From the NCBI GenBank assembly GCA_020621985.1, contig JAHRYS010000004.1, forward strand, positions 1-64,000: a DNA stretch of 64,000 nucleotides. Reading direction: 5' to 3'. The notes under the pieces were generated by a model, which saw only the letters and a list, made by a program, of their open reading frames with translations, made no database searches and was not told the origin of the DNA. The translations under genes were made by a program, and so were the position numbers. This stretch comes from Candidatus Ferrigenium altingense. Its GTDB lineage: Bacteria; Pseudomonadota; Gammaproteobacteria; Burkholderiales; Gallionellaceae. Shown here piece after piece: positions 44,209-53,149 of the stretch. The first letter of the stretch is position 1; every line of letters begins with the position of its first letter.

Positions 44209-46341
44209 CTATCCATGCCCGAAAAATCCGACATACCACAGCCCGACCAGCGCGGCTATGCCCGCCGCGATCGCCAGGTAATAGGGCCACAGCACCTGTT
44301 TTTCCGCAAACGGATCGACCAGCGAGCGGTTTGCGCCTTCCGGCAACTCGGCCATTCCGGTCAGCGAAGTGCCAAACGGGATGTTGATGCGCGCCCGCGC
44401 GTTGATCGCCCAGCCGTTGGCATCCAGGATCGGGGCCAGATTGCGGCGCTTCAGCTTGAACCAGGCCAGCGCCATGGACGGGCCGGAGACCAGCAGCATC
44501 AGGCCGATCAGCGCCAGGGGTATCTGCCAGAATTTCAGCCCGAGCACACCGCTGACGATCGAGGCGAGGATGCCGCCGATGGCGCCGATCGCCAGGCCGA
44601 TCGCCGCGAAAATACCGGCGAACTTGCCCACGTCGAACGGAGGTTTGGGCGCGGCAGGCGCCTCGGCGGCAACCTTGCCGCTGTCCACCGCCGCCTTGAC
44701 CAGCTGGCTGTCCACGGAGCTGGCCTTCGACGCCGCGAGCTTCTGCAACTGTTCGCTGATCATCTTGGACAGTTTCTTGTACGGCGACCAAAACGCTTGG
44801 CGGATGCTGATCGGGTGGTCGATGATGCGCACGATGCTGGCGTCCCAGTCTTGGCCCTTGCGGTCATAGAAGATGCCGTTGCGCCCGGCCATCAGATAAT
44901 CCGAATCGCCTGCGGTGAAGGCGGCGGCAATGGTCATTTTCTCCGCGCCGCCGCTGCGCACGCAATCGCAATACGCGAGGCAGAAGCCGCCCATGCCGGC
45001 GAGTCCGGCGTGCTTGGCCACGTCCTCGACCTTGACGCACAGCTCGCAACTGCGCCCGTCCAGATACAGCGTGCCGACCTGGAAGATCGCCTTGTCCTTG
45101 CCGGTGTAGAAGTTGCGGAACGACACGAAGTTGTTCACCAGCCTGAACAAGTCGCGGTTATAGCGCAGCAGCTTTTCCACCAGGCGGGTCGCCCTCACCT
45201 CGACCTCGACCGCCTTGTCCTGCGCCATCAAGCCGTCGAGCGCCGCCTGGTGCCCGTTGCCGAGAATCTCGCGGATGCGCGCGATGCCGAGCTGCTCGGC
45301 ACTGCCGGCCGGTTTTTCCGCCTGCCAGGCATCGAATGCCGCAAACCTGGCGCACAGCGCAGCCCAGTCTTGCGCGCTCAGGCTTTCCCTGTTGCCGAGC
45401 AGCGGCTTCACGACCCGCTCGCGCAATGCATCCAGCTTGCCTTGCCAGGCCGGGTTGATGCCGGAAACCAGTGGCAGCGGCTTGCCCGCCTCCACCGTCG
45501 CCAGCGGGAAACCGGCCACATCCTGGCTTTGCGCCGACAGATTCTGCGCGGCGAGCCGCTGGTAATCCTCGGCGGAGCGGCTCAGCGGCACGGCTGCGCG
45601 CGCGTCATACGCCGCCAGCTGGCAGCGCGTGAAATAGTCGCTGGCCTTGTCCTTGACGGCATGAAAAGCCTCCGCCGCCGCCGTGGTCTTCTCGCCCAGC
45701 AACAGGATGGCGGCATCGCCTTCGCCCTTGGCTTGCCAGGCCGCATAGGCGGCGGCCTCGGCAAAAAACCTGTCGGCGATCTCGCGGTTGACGCCGGCTT
45801 CGCCGCTCAAATCCGCCACCGAACCGGCACATTTGATGATGTCTTCGACCGTCGCGCGCAGCCCCGCATCGGCGATCCGCCCGGCGCAGATCACCCCGTC
45901 GCCGTTGAATTCCAGCCCCGCCACGAATTTCTCGATATCGGCCATGTCCGCGAGCGAAATAGCCGCCGCATCCGGCTTGCCGAGGCTTCTCAGGATATGC
46001 CGCGCGGAGGCCAGCACCTGTTTGCCTTCTTCGCCGCTGTCGTCGATGTCGGCCAACGCCAGGCTATCGGCTCCCTCGATCAGCAGGTCGGCATTCTTCA
46101 GCAACCTCCCCGCCCAGTCGATGGCCGCCAGCACCTCGTTGGCGCGCACATGCCCATCGGTATCGCTGTCGATCAGATCCAGCGTCCTGCTATCGAACTC
46201 GAGACCGCGCGTCGGGCAGCCCAGCGCCACCCACAACTTCTGGTCCAGCTCTTTCAGCGCCAGCAAATCCGCGCCGCTGTCGAGCTGCACCTGGTCGAAC
46301 CCGCCTGCCCGGAAAAATTTCCATGTATGCGATGTGGTCAT
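44209..46341 (-). CDS. Large membrane-anchored protein with EF-hand-like loops, function unknown
   Basis: The protein has 710 residues. The N-terminal part holds acidic loops resembling EF-hands: DLIDSDTDGHVRANEVLAAI, LADIDDSGEEGK and FNGDGVICAGRI. A long Ala-rich helical middle is followed by a Cys-containing region (CELCVKVEDVAKHAGLAGMGGFCLAYCDCV) and TM segments at about 575-602, 606-625 and the extreme C-terminus. It lies 37 bp upstream of uvrC on the same strand. I do not recognise a characterised family; calcium binding is only suggested by the loops. Confidence 0.8.
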   Translation of the reverse strand: MTTSHTWKFFRAGGFDQVQLDSGADLLALKELDQKLWVALGCPTRGLEFDSRTLDLIDSDTDGHVRANEVLAAIDWAGRLLKNADLLIEGADSLALADIDDSGEEGKQVLASARHILRSLGKPDAAAISLADMADIEKFVAGLEFNGDGVICAGRIADAGLRATVEDIIKCAGSVADLSGEAGVNREIADRFFAEAAAYAAWQAKGEGDAAILLLGEKTTAAAEAFHAVKDKASDYFTRCQLAAYDARAAVPLSRSAEDYQRLAAQNLSAQSQDVAGFPLATVEAGKPLPLVSGINPAWQGKLDALRERVVKPLLGNRESLSAQDWAALCARFAAFDAWQAEKPAGSAEQLGIARIREILGNGHQAALDGLMAQDKAVEVEVRATRLVEKLLRYNRDLFRLVNNFVSFRNFYTGKDKAIFQVGTLYLDGRSCELCVKVEDVAKHAGLAGMGGFCLAYCDCVRSGGAEKMTIAAAFTAGDSDYLMAGRNGIFYDRKGQDWDASIVRIIDHPISIRQAFWSPYKKLSKMISEQLQKLAASKASSVDSQLVKAAVDSGKVAAEAPAAPKPPFDVGKFAGIFAAIGLAIGAIGGILASIVSGVLGLKFWQIPLALIGLMLLVSGPSMALAWFKLKRRNLAPILDANGWAINARARINIPFGTSLTGMAELPEGANRSLVDPFAEKQVLWPYYLAIAAGIAALVGLWYVGFFGHG

Positions 46342-46394
46342 ATGCGCTCCCTGTTTTCGAGTAAATCTGGATTGCCTATTAAATTGTTCGCGCT

Positions 46395-46516
46395 TTGTAG
46401 GAGCACGCCCTGATGGAACTACTAGCCATTCGACTTGGCTGTCAAAAGACGACAGCCAAGTCGCTGGTTATGCGTGCGATTATTTTTTCATTCGCGAGCA
46501 GGGCTCGCTCCTACAA
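46395..46516. repeat. TTGTAGGAGC-bounded repeat element
   Basis: Terminal inverted repeats TTGTAGGAGC (46395-46404) and GCTCCTACAA (46507-46516) enclose hairpin-repeat copy 4. The inner right side GCGAGCAGGGCTCGC is a second dyad. This TGTAGGAGCGAGC pattern is a common dispersed extragenic palindrome in proteobacteria. Confidence 0.6.
46411..46472 (-). repeat. 62-bp hairpin repeat, copy 4 (reverse)
   Basis: The perfect stem CGACTTGGCTGTC / GACAGCCAAGTCG (13 bp) flanks a 7-base loop. On the minus strand it reads CATAACCAGCGACTTGGCTG at the start and GGCTAGTAGTTCCATCA at the end. It lies nested in the TTGTAGGAGC element, between genes. Confidence 0.85.
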
Positions 46517-46565
46517 GGTGTTGGTAATCAGCGTCAACTGCATCAATCCGTGGCTGAACATTATA

Positions 46566-47411
46566 TTAGTTCTCCCGATGCTCCAGCGTATACCCCGCGC
46601 CTTCGCCCTGCCCCAGATGCCGCACCAGATACGGCATCACCTCTTGCAGCATACCTTGCAAAATCCACGGCGGGTTGACAATGAACATGCCGCTGCCGTG
46701 CATGCCGAAGCCCTCCTCGTTCGGGGTCTGCACGCTGAGCGCAACATGCAGCCAGCTCTTCACCGGCAATTGCTTGAGTTGCTCCGGCAACTGCCGCGCC
46801 TCGGCGCGCTGCAACTGCGGATACCACACCGCATAAATCCCGTTGGCAAAGCGTTGCAGCCCTTCAAGCAACGCCGCCGTTACGCGCCGGTAATCCTGCT
46901 TGTCCTCGTACGGCGGATCGATCAGCACCAGCGCGCGGCGCGGCGGGGGCGGCAGCAAGGCCTTCAGCGCGCCGAAGCCGTCGGCAGCCTGGATCAGCAC
47001 CTGCGCTTCGTGCCCGGAAAAATTCTCGCGCAGGATTTCGCTGTCGGTCGGATGCAGCTCGAACAGCCGCATCCTGTCCTGCTCGCGCAGCAGCTCCAGC
47101 GCGACCAGCGGCGAGCCGGGATAGAGCTTCAACTGCCCGTCCGGGTTGATGCCTTTCACCAGCGCTACATAATCGGCCAGTGCGTCCGGTAGGTCGGAAC
47201 GATCCCAAAGCCGCGCGATGCCGCTTTCATATTCCGCGTTCTGCGTGGCATAGCCGCTATCCAGGGCATAGCAGCCCGCTCCGGCATGGGTGTCGATGTA
47301 CCAGAACGGTTTGTCTTTTTGCGCCAGGTAGCGCAGCAACTGCACCTCGATAAAGTGCTTCAGCACATCGGCGTGGTTGCCTGCATGAAAGGCGTGGCGG
47401 TAACTCAGCAT
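46566..47411 (-). CDS. rlmJ: 23S rRNA (adenine2030-N6)-methyltransferase
   Basis: The protein has 281 residues from ATG 47411, chosen to match the family start MLSYRHAFHAGNHADVLKH. SAM-site features are WYIDTHAGAGCYAL, and the catalytic N6-adenine motif is LVLIDPPYEDKQDY (DPPY). C-terminal GSGMFIVNPPW is typical of RlmJ. The gene is divergent from the oxidase-family gene at 47536. Confidence 0.93.
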   Translation of the reverse strand: MLSYRHAFHAGNHADVLKHFIEVQLLRYLAQKDKPFWYIDTHAGAGCYALDSGYATQNAEYESGIARLWDRSDLPDALADYVALVKGINPDGQLKLYPGSPLVALELLREQDRMRLFELHPTDSEILRENFSGHEAQVLIQAADGFGALKALLPPPPRRALVLIDPPYEDKQDYRRVTAALLEGLQRFANGIYAVWYPQLQRAEARQLPEQLKQLPVKSWLHVALSVQTPNEEGFGMHGSGMFIVNPPWILQGMLQEVMPYLVRHLGQGEGAGYTLEHREN

Positions 47412-47535
47412 GGATTCGGGAATCGTAAATTGTGCAAGGCGCAATTGTGCCACGCCCGCCCGGATAATGCCCCATCTGGCAAAGTAGGGGGGATGTCCGG
47501 TATATTGGCTGCCGGGCAATTTCCGGTAAAAAATA

Positions 47536-48081
47536 ATGGGCAAGCTCTATAAGCAATTGACGGATGATCTGGCGGGCTTCATCCAGCGGCAGAAGCTATT
47601 CTTTGTCGGCACTGCCGCAGATGACGGCAGGGTCAACGTATCGCCGAAAGGCATGGACACCCTGCGCGTCGTCACCGAAGACCGGGTCGTCTGGCTCAAT
47701 CTCACCGGAAGCAGCAACGAAACGGCGGCCCACCTCCGCGAGAACGACCGCATCACCCTGATGTTCTGCGCGTTCGAAGGCGACCCGCTGATCCTGCGCC
47801 TGTATGGCCATGCCCGGATATTCCACCCGCACGACACGGAGTGGGACAGCCTCATCACCTTCTTCCCCGCGATCTCCGGCGCCCGCCAGATCATCGACAT
47901 GTCGGTCGACCTGGTGCAGACATCCTGCGGCTTTGGCGTGCCGTTTTTCGAGTTCAAGGCCGAAAGAGACCAGCTGGAAAAGTGGGCCGAGAAAAAAGGT
48001 CCCGAAGGCATCCGGCAATATTGGGAAGAGAAGAACCGGATAAGCCTTGACGGGAAACCCACGGGAATCGTGGCGGAATAA
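47536..48081 (+). CDS. Pyridoxamine 5'-phosphate oxidase-family (split-barrel flavin) protein
   Basis: The protein has 181 residues. The N-terminal FIQRQKLFFVGTAADDGRVNVSPKGMDTLRVV and LNLTGSSNETAAHLRENDRITLMFCAFEG are typical of the FMN-binding split barrel. The family includes oxidases and flavin reductases with varied substrates, so the reaction is not known. It is a monocistronic gene between rlmJ and the cytochrome gene. Confidence 0.85.
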   Translation: MGKLYKQLTDDLAGFIQRQKLFFVGTAADDGRVNVSPKGMDTLRVVTEDRVVWLNLTGSSNETAAHLRENDRITLMFCAFEGDPLILRLYGHARIFHPHDTEWDSLITFFPAISGARQIIDMSVDLVQTSCGFGVPFFEFKAERDQLEKWAEKKGPEGIRQYWEEKNRISLDGKPTGIVAE

Positions 48082-48286
48082 GCGCCGCAGCGCAACACGG
48101 TTACGCGGCAGGCTGGCGGCGTGATCTTGAAAAACAATCCAAACCCGCCCCCTTTGACCCTATCTGCCGCATCCTGACCAATAGAACTAGACCGAAGCAA
48201 CTAGGTATTTTGGCGTATATGTTTTCCAGGAGTGAATGGATAGTATTCGTGCCTCAAGATTGACTAATTAACCGAGGTAACTGGAT

Positions 48287-48589
48287 ATGAAAAAGACGTA
48301 TTTAGCTCTTACGGTGGCGGCTCTGGCGATGGCTGGCTGCTCTAAACCCAACAACTACACCCCGGCAGCAGGCGCTTCAGGTGCGGATATTTTCAAGGCC
48401 GCATGCCTCGAGTGCCACAAGATTGAAAACGGCAAGATTTTCGAATTGGCTGCCGACAATGCGAGCGCTGCGGCTATCGCCAAGAAAGTCACCGAAGGCG
48501 GCAAGATAATGTCTTCCTTCCCCAACATCAAGGGTGAAGAGCTGAAAGGCCTGAGCCAGTATGTAATCGAGAACAGCAAGGTTAAATAG
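48287..48589 (+). CDS. Small lipoprotein c-type cytochrome
   Basis: The protein has 100 residues. A lipobox (LAMAGC, Cys18) indicates lipid anchoring after signal cleavage. One heme site CLECH is followed by a likely distal Met ligand in KIMSSFPNIKGEEL. The class I fold is minimal (about 80 residues mature). Start at 48287 with GAGG upstream. It probably carries electrons in the periplasm; partners are not evident from neighbours. Confidence 0.9.
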   Translation: MKKTYLALTVAALAMAGCSKPNNYTPAAGASGADIFKAACLECHKIENGKIFELAADNASAAAIAKKVTEGGKIMSSFPNIKGEELKGLSQYVIENSKVK

Positions 48590-48628
48590 CTTTTTACCTA
48601 GCCAGTCAATAAACATCCCGCCTTTGCT

Positions 48629-48671
48629 CTAGAGCGCGACGCTGCCACTTTTAATTGTAGAAGCGCTCTAG
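48629..48671. terminator. Inverted repeat after the cytochrome gene
   Basis: CTAGAGCGC (48629-48637) and GCGCTCTAG (48663-48671) pair perfectly around a 25-base loop 40 bp after the cytochrome stop codon. There is no clear T-run, so a terminator role is uncertain; it may be another extragenic palindrome. Confidence 0.35.
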
Positions 48672-48795
48672 CAGCAGAAAACAATTCAGCTCCGACGCCT
48701 GTCATGTTTGTTGGAGCACAGCCCAGGGTGAATCAAGCCGCGCAGCAGGTTTTTCGAGGCGCCCTTCGGCGTGCTCAACAGACAAGGATAGCAAG

Positions 48796-51129
48796 GTGAA
48801 ACCCGGAAGAAACGACCCCTGCCCTTGCGGCAGCGGGAAAAAATACAAGAAGTGCTGTTCCGACAATCCGGAAGCAGCCCCTGCATTCCAACCCCAACGA
48901 ACACCAAACCAGGGCGCTTCGCAGGGGACGCCCGGCCATCGGGAGATCGGCGCGCTGGTGGAGCTCTTCAACCAGCAGCGTTACATGCAAGCCGAGCTTC
49001 TGGCGCGGTCGATGACGAAAAGCTTTCCGCGCTACGGGTTCGGCTGGAAGGTGTTGGGCGCGGCGTCCAATCAATTGGGGCGCAGCGCGGACGCGCTGGC
49101 CGCGCTGCAGAAAGCGGCGGCGCTGTTGCCGGACGACGAAGAGGTGCAGTACAACCTCGGCAGCACGCTGCATAATCTGGGGCGGCTGGACGAGGCCGCC
49201 GCCGGCTACCGCCGCGCGCTGGCGCTCAAGCCGAATTATGTCGAGGCGCACAACAACCTCGGCAACACCCTCAAGGACATGGGGCGGCTCGACGAGGCCG
49301 CAGCCAGTTACCGGCGCGCGCTGGCGCTCAAGCCGGACTACGCCGAGGCGCATTGCAACCTCGGCAACACCCTCAACGAACTGGGCCAGCCGGTTGATGC
49401 CGAGGCCAGCCTGCGCCGGGCGCTACAGATCAAGCCGGATTTCATCGAAGCGCTCAACAGCCTCGCCCTGCTGCTCAATGCGCAAGGCGACCCGGCAACC
49501 GCCCTGAACGTCGTCTACCACTCCCTGCATTTCAGGGAAACGGCGGAAGCCAAAAACATCTTTGTCGCCTGCGCCAAACACCTGCACTTCACGCAAGACG
49601 ACAGCGCAATCCGCACGGACATAATTCGCGCCTTGACCGAACCCTGGGGGCGGCCCAGCGAACTGGCGCAGGCTGCCACCGGCCTCGTCAGGCTCAACGC
49701 GGACATCGGAGAATGCATGGCGCGGGCGGTCGGCGCATGGCCCCGGCGGCTGGTGGCGCAGGAGTTGTTCGGCGCAAACGGCCTCGCCGCACTTGCCGCC
49801 GATGCGCTGCTCATCGCCCTGCTCGATGCGATGCCCGTCTGCGACATTGAAATGGAACGCTTCCTGACTCTGGCGCGCCATGCCCTGCTCGAAGCCGCCA
49901 TGACGGCCCCAGTCAATGAGACGCCTTTGGGCTTCTACAGCGCCCTCGCGCGCCAATGCTTCATCAACGAATATGTGTTCTGTTACACCGACGACGAAAT
50001 CAGGAGAGCGCATGACCTGCGCGATGCACTGGCTGCGGCGCTGCAAGCCGACGCCCCGGTGCCTGCCCTGTGGCCGGTCGCGGTCGCGGCCTACTTCCCG
50101 CTCTGCGCCCTCCCGCTCGCCGCGCGGCTACTGGAGAAGCAATGGCCTGAAGAAGTTGCCGTCATACTGCAGCAGCAGATACGCGAACCTGCGGAAGAAC
50201 AGCAACTGCGCGCCACCCTGCCGCGGCTGACCGGTATCGAGGACGAGGTGTCGCTGCTGGTGCAGAACCAGTACGAAGAAAACCCCTACCCGCGCTGGAT
50301 CAAACCCGATCCCGCCGTGAAGGCAAAGAACATCGCCGCCGATCTGCTCCAGAAATTCCCGCTGGCTTCCTTCAAGCGCGGCCTCAAGAGCGGCAGCATC
50401 GACGTGCTGGTCGCCGGTTGCGGCACCGGCCAGCATTCCATCGGCACGGCGCAGCGCATCCAGGGCGCGCAGGTGCTGGCCATCGACCTGAGCCTGAGCA
50501 GCCTGAGTTACGCCAAACGCAAGACGCAGGAACTGGGCCTGACCTCAGTGGAATATGCGCAGGCCGACCTGCTGAAGCTCGGCTCGCTCGGACGCAGCTT
50601 CGATGTGATCGAATCGGTCGGCGTGCTGCACCACCTCGCCGACCCGTGGGCCGGATGGCAAACGCTGCTGTCCCTGCTGCGCCCCGGCGGCTTCATGGAG
50701 CTCGGCTTTTACAGCGCGGCGGCGCGGCGCAATATCGTGCGGATATGGGAGTTCATCGCCGAGCGCGGTTACGGTTCCTCGGCTGATGAGATCCGGCGTT
50801 TCCGTCAGGACTTGATGGAATCGGGCAACAGCGCGGAATTCGGTGCGGCCCTGAATTCGGCGGATTTCTTCAGCACCAGCACCTGCCGCGACCTGCTGTT
50901 CCACGTTCAGGAACACCGCATGACACTGACCGGCATCGATGAATTCCTCCGGAAAAACAACCTGGCATTCCTCGGATTCGAGATCGACGCCGCTGTCCTG
51001 CATGCCTACCATCGACGCTTTCCCGATGACCGCGCCGCCACCAGCCTCGCGCAGTGGCAGATTTTTGAGAACGAAAACCCGGACACCTTCAGCAGCATGT
51101 ACCACTTCTGGGTTCAGAAAGTCGGATAA
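48796..51129 (+). CDS. SEC-C / TPR / SAM-methyltransferase fusion protein
   Basis: The protein has 777 residues and starts at GTG 48796 with AAGGA upstream. It begins with a zinc-binding SEC-C motif (NDPCPCGSGKKYKKCC, about 6-21), then four or five tetratricopeptide repeats (about 50-230), two of them nearly identical (LDEAAA-YRRALALKP). A helical middle is followed by a class I methyltransferase domain with motif I VLVAGCGTGQHSIG (about 535) and VGVLHHLADPWAG. The TPRs may bind a protein target for methylation; no substrate is evident. Confidence 0.85.
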   Translation: MKPGRNDPCPCGSGKKYKKCCSDNPEAAPAFQPQRTPNQGASQGTPGHREIGALVELFNQQRYMQAELLARSMTKSFPRYGFGWKVLGAASNQLGRSADALAALQKAAALLPDDEEVQYNLGSTLHNLGRLDEAAAGYRRALALKPNYVEAHNNLGNTLKDMGRLDEAAASYRRALALKPDYAEAHCNLGNTLNELGQPVDAEASLRRALQIKPDFIEALNSLALLLNAQGDPATALNVVYHSLHFRETAEAKNIFVACAKHLHFTQDDSAIRTDIIRALTEPWGRPSELAQAATGLVRLNADIGECMARAVGAWPRRLVAQELFGANGLAALAADALLIALLDAMPVCDIEMERFLTLARHALLEAAMTAPVNETPLGFYSALARQCFINEYVFCYTDDEIRRAHDLRDALAAALQADAPVPALWPVAVAAYFPLCALPLAARLLEKQWPEEVAVILQQQIREPAEEQQLRATLPRLTGIEDEVSLLVQNQYEENPYPRWIKPDPAVKAKNIAADLLQKFPLASFKRGLKSGSIDVLVAGCGTGQHSIGTAQRIQGAQVLAIDLSLSSLSYAKRKTQELGLTSVEYAQADLLKLGSLGRSFDVIESVGVLHHLADPWAGWQTLLSLLRPGGFMELGFYSAAARRNIVRIWEFIAERGYGSSADEIRRFRQDLMESGNSAEFGAALNSADFFSTSTCRDLLFHVQEHRMTLTGIDEFLRKNNLAFLGFEIDAAVLHAYHRRFPDDRAATSLAQWQIFENENPDTFSSMYHFWVQKVG

Positions 51130-51190
51130 GCCTTATAGCGTTTTCCATAGTATAGTTCGGCGAGTTTTTGAATAACAATCAGAGGATAAA

Positions 51191-51487
51191 ATGCAAAGCC
51201 AGTTAATCAGAGTTACAACGAAATCCAAAACACCGCTTTATATCAACATCTGCGCCGATGAAGATCAAAAAATCTTCGTCCTGATGAACATCACCGCATT
51301 CACCGTCGGCACCTATTTTGAAAGTGCGGAAAAAGCATTGAAAGAATGCATCGAAGTTACAAATAAAGTTATCAATTACAAGAAAGATGGCGACAGGATT
51401 GAAGCGCTCTATTCTGATCCGGGCTGCACATTCCTCACCAATGAAGAAATGGCGAACCTCCTGCTTCAACCCCCTCCTGTCCGCTGA
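51191..51487 (+). CDS. Small hypothetical protein (98 aa)
   Basis: AGAGGA lies 6 bases before the ATG, supporting translation. The protein is soluble with no TM or Cys-rich motif and mixed alpha/beta appearance (YINICADEDQKIFVLMNITAFTVGTYFESAEKALKECIEV). It follows the fusion gene by 61 bp. I recognise no family. Confidence 0.65.
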   Translation: MQSQLIRVTTKSKTPLYINICADEDQKIFVLMNITAFTVGTYFESAEKALKECIEVTNKVINYKKDGDRIEALYSDPGCTFLTNEEMANLLLQPPPVR

Positions 51488-51730
51488 ATGATCTAGTCTT
51501 GTAAAGCACCAAATGGGCATACCCAATAACAATTTGAGTCTGCCCCTTTTACCCCCTGCAAGTTCTTTTCCATCAGCATTGACACTACCCGCCAAACTCA
51601 AATACAGTTCGCCCCACTTGCATATCTGCTAAACGCACATCGCACCGCACGCACGGCGCGAGGCTCACAACAGAATCCCCAGAACCGGAGCTGGCGCAAG
51701 ACAAAAACCCGCTTAGCGGGCGGCCAGCAC

Positions 51731-52264
51731 ATGAACCAAGGGGAAGCACTGCACATGATCGCATCAGTATCGCAGATCGAATCGAGGATGTTTCTTATCC
51801 GCGAGCAAAAGGTCATGCTCAGCCAACACCTGGCCGAATTGTACGAAGTCGAGCCGCGAGCGTTGAATCAGGCGGTCAAACGCAATATCGAGCGCTTCCC
51901 TGAAGACTTCATGTTCCAACTGAATCCCGAGGAATTCGCCAACTTGAAATCACAATTTGTGACATCAAGTTGGGGCGGCATCCGAACTGCCCCCTACGCC
52001 TTTACCGAACAAGGCGTTGCCATGCTCTCCAGCGTCCTCCACAGCGAACGCGCCATTCAGGTCAACATCGAGATCATGCGTGCCTTTGTGCGACTGCGGC
52101 AGATGCTCGCCACCAATGCCGAGCTTTCCCGCAAACTCATCGCCCTTGAAAAGAAATACGACGTGCGCTTCAAAGCAGTCTTTGAAGCCATCCATGAATT
52201 GATGTCCCCGCCAGAACCCAAAAAGAAACGCCCCATCGGCTTTGCGCCGTGGGGAAAGAAATGA
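51731..52264 (+). CDS. ORF6N-domain DNA-binding protein
   Basis: The protein has 177 residues. The N-terminal block [43 protein letters not shown] is the ORF6N domain of phage and plasmid regulators (KilA-N relatives). [36 protein letters not shown] follows, then a charged tail. ATG 51755 is an alternative start. It overlaps the next gene as ATGA. Such proteins are typical of mobile-element cargo. Confidence 0.88.
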   Translation: MNQGEALHMIASVSQIESRMFLIREQKVMLSQHLAELYEVEPRALNQAVKRNIERFPEDFMFQLNPEEFANLKSQFVTSSWGGIRTAPYAFTEQGVAMLSSVLHSERAIQVNIEIMRAFVRLRQMLATNAELSRKLIALEKKYDVRFKAVFEAIHELMSPPEPKKKRPIGFAPWGKK

Positions 52265-53082
52265 CACAGCCTGCCGCCAACCCGCTCTCCGCCAGCGAAC
52301 CCTGGAACCTCGTCGCCGACGGCTACGCCGAGACCACCATGCTCGTGTTTGAGCAATTCGCCGACGAAGCCATCGCCGCAGTCAAACTCAAACCCAACTC
52401 AACCGTGCTCGATATCGCCTGCGGGCCGGGCACGCTGGCGCTCCGGCTCGCGCAGCACGCCGAGCAAGTACACGGCATCGACTTCTCAGAAGCCATGCTC
52501 GCCGTGTTCCGCAACAAGATCGAACAAGCCGGACACCGCAACATCGCCCTGCACTGCGGCGACGCGCAGACCCTGCCCTATGCCGACGCAACCTTCGATG
52601 CCGCCTTCTCGCTGTTCGGCCTCATGTTCTTCCCTGACAGGCAACAAGGCTTCGCCGAAATCTACCGCACCCTCAAACCGGGCGGCAGCGTCGCCATCAC
52701 CAGCTGGGCACCCGTGGACCAATCGCCCGCCATGCAAACCATGTTCGGCGCACTACGCGCCATCAAACCCGACCTGCCACAACCGCAACGCTCCGTCACC
52801 ACACTGGAAAACCCCGAACGCTTCAAACAAGAAATGGAAGAAGCCGGATTCCGCAACATCGAGATACGCAGCGTCACCAAAGCCTTCCCCGTCGGCAGCA
52901 CCGCCGAATTCTGGGGCCACATGGTCAAGGGCAGCGCCCCGATTCAGATGATGAAGAAAGGTCTGGGCGAAGAGCTGTGGCGCGAGAAGGAAAAGCTCGC
53001 GCTGGCCTGGCTGGAAGAGACACTGCCTACGCTGAAGGGGCCGCTGACTTCGGATGCGTGGTTGGGGGTGGGGGTGAAGTAA
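52261..53082 (+). CDS. Class I SAM-dependent methyltransferase
   Basis: The protein has 273 residues from the ATG that overlaps the ORF6N stop (GGGGAAAG upstream). Motif I is [32 protein letters not shown] and the post-motif loop [19 protein letters not shown]. It is of the UbiE-like small-molecule methyltransferase type. The substrate is unknown. Confidence 0.85.
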   Translation: MTQPAANPLSASEPWNLVADGYAETTMLVFEQFADEAIAAVKLKPNSTVLDIACGPGTLALRLAQHAEQVHGIDFSEAMLAVFRNKIEQAGHRNIALHCGDAQTLPYADATFDAAFSLFGLMFFPDRQQGFAEIYRTLKPGGSVAITSWAPVDQSPAMQTMFGALRAIKPDLPQPQRSVTTLENPERFKQEMEEAGFRNIEIRSVTKAFPVGSTAEFWGHMVKGSAPIQMMKKGLGEELWREKEKLALAWLEETLPTLKGPLTSDAWLGVGVK

Positions 53083-53149
53083 CTGAGAACGCTATCTAGC
53101 TTCGGGAAAAATTATTCGAAGCTGACTATTTAATTATTTTGGTGATGCC

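Noticed and set aside
44062..46413. Very long plus-strand open frame (783 codons) opposite the 710-residue gene
   Set aside because: It is His/Arg/Gln-rich with no domain, while the minus-strand frame has acidic loops, TM segments and a normal start; this is a mirror frame in high-GC DNA.
46413..47192. Plus-strand frame beginning in hairpin repeat 4 and running through rlmJ
   Set aside because: rlmJ on the minus strand has the DPPY motif and family start; the opposite frame is a shadow.
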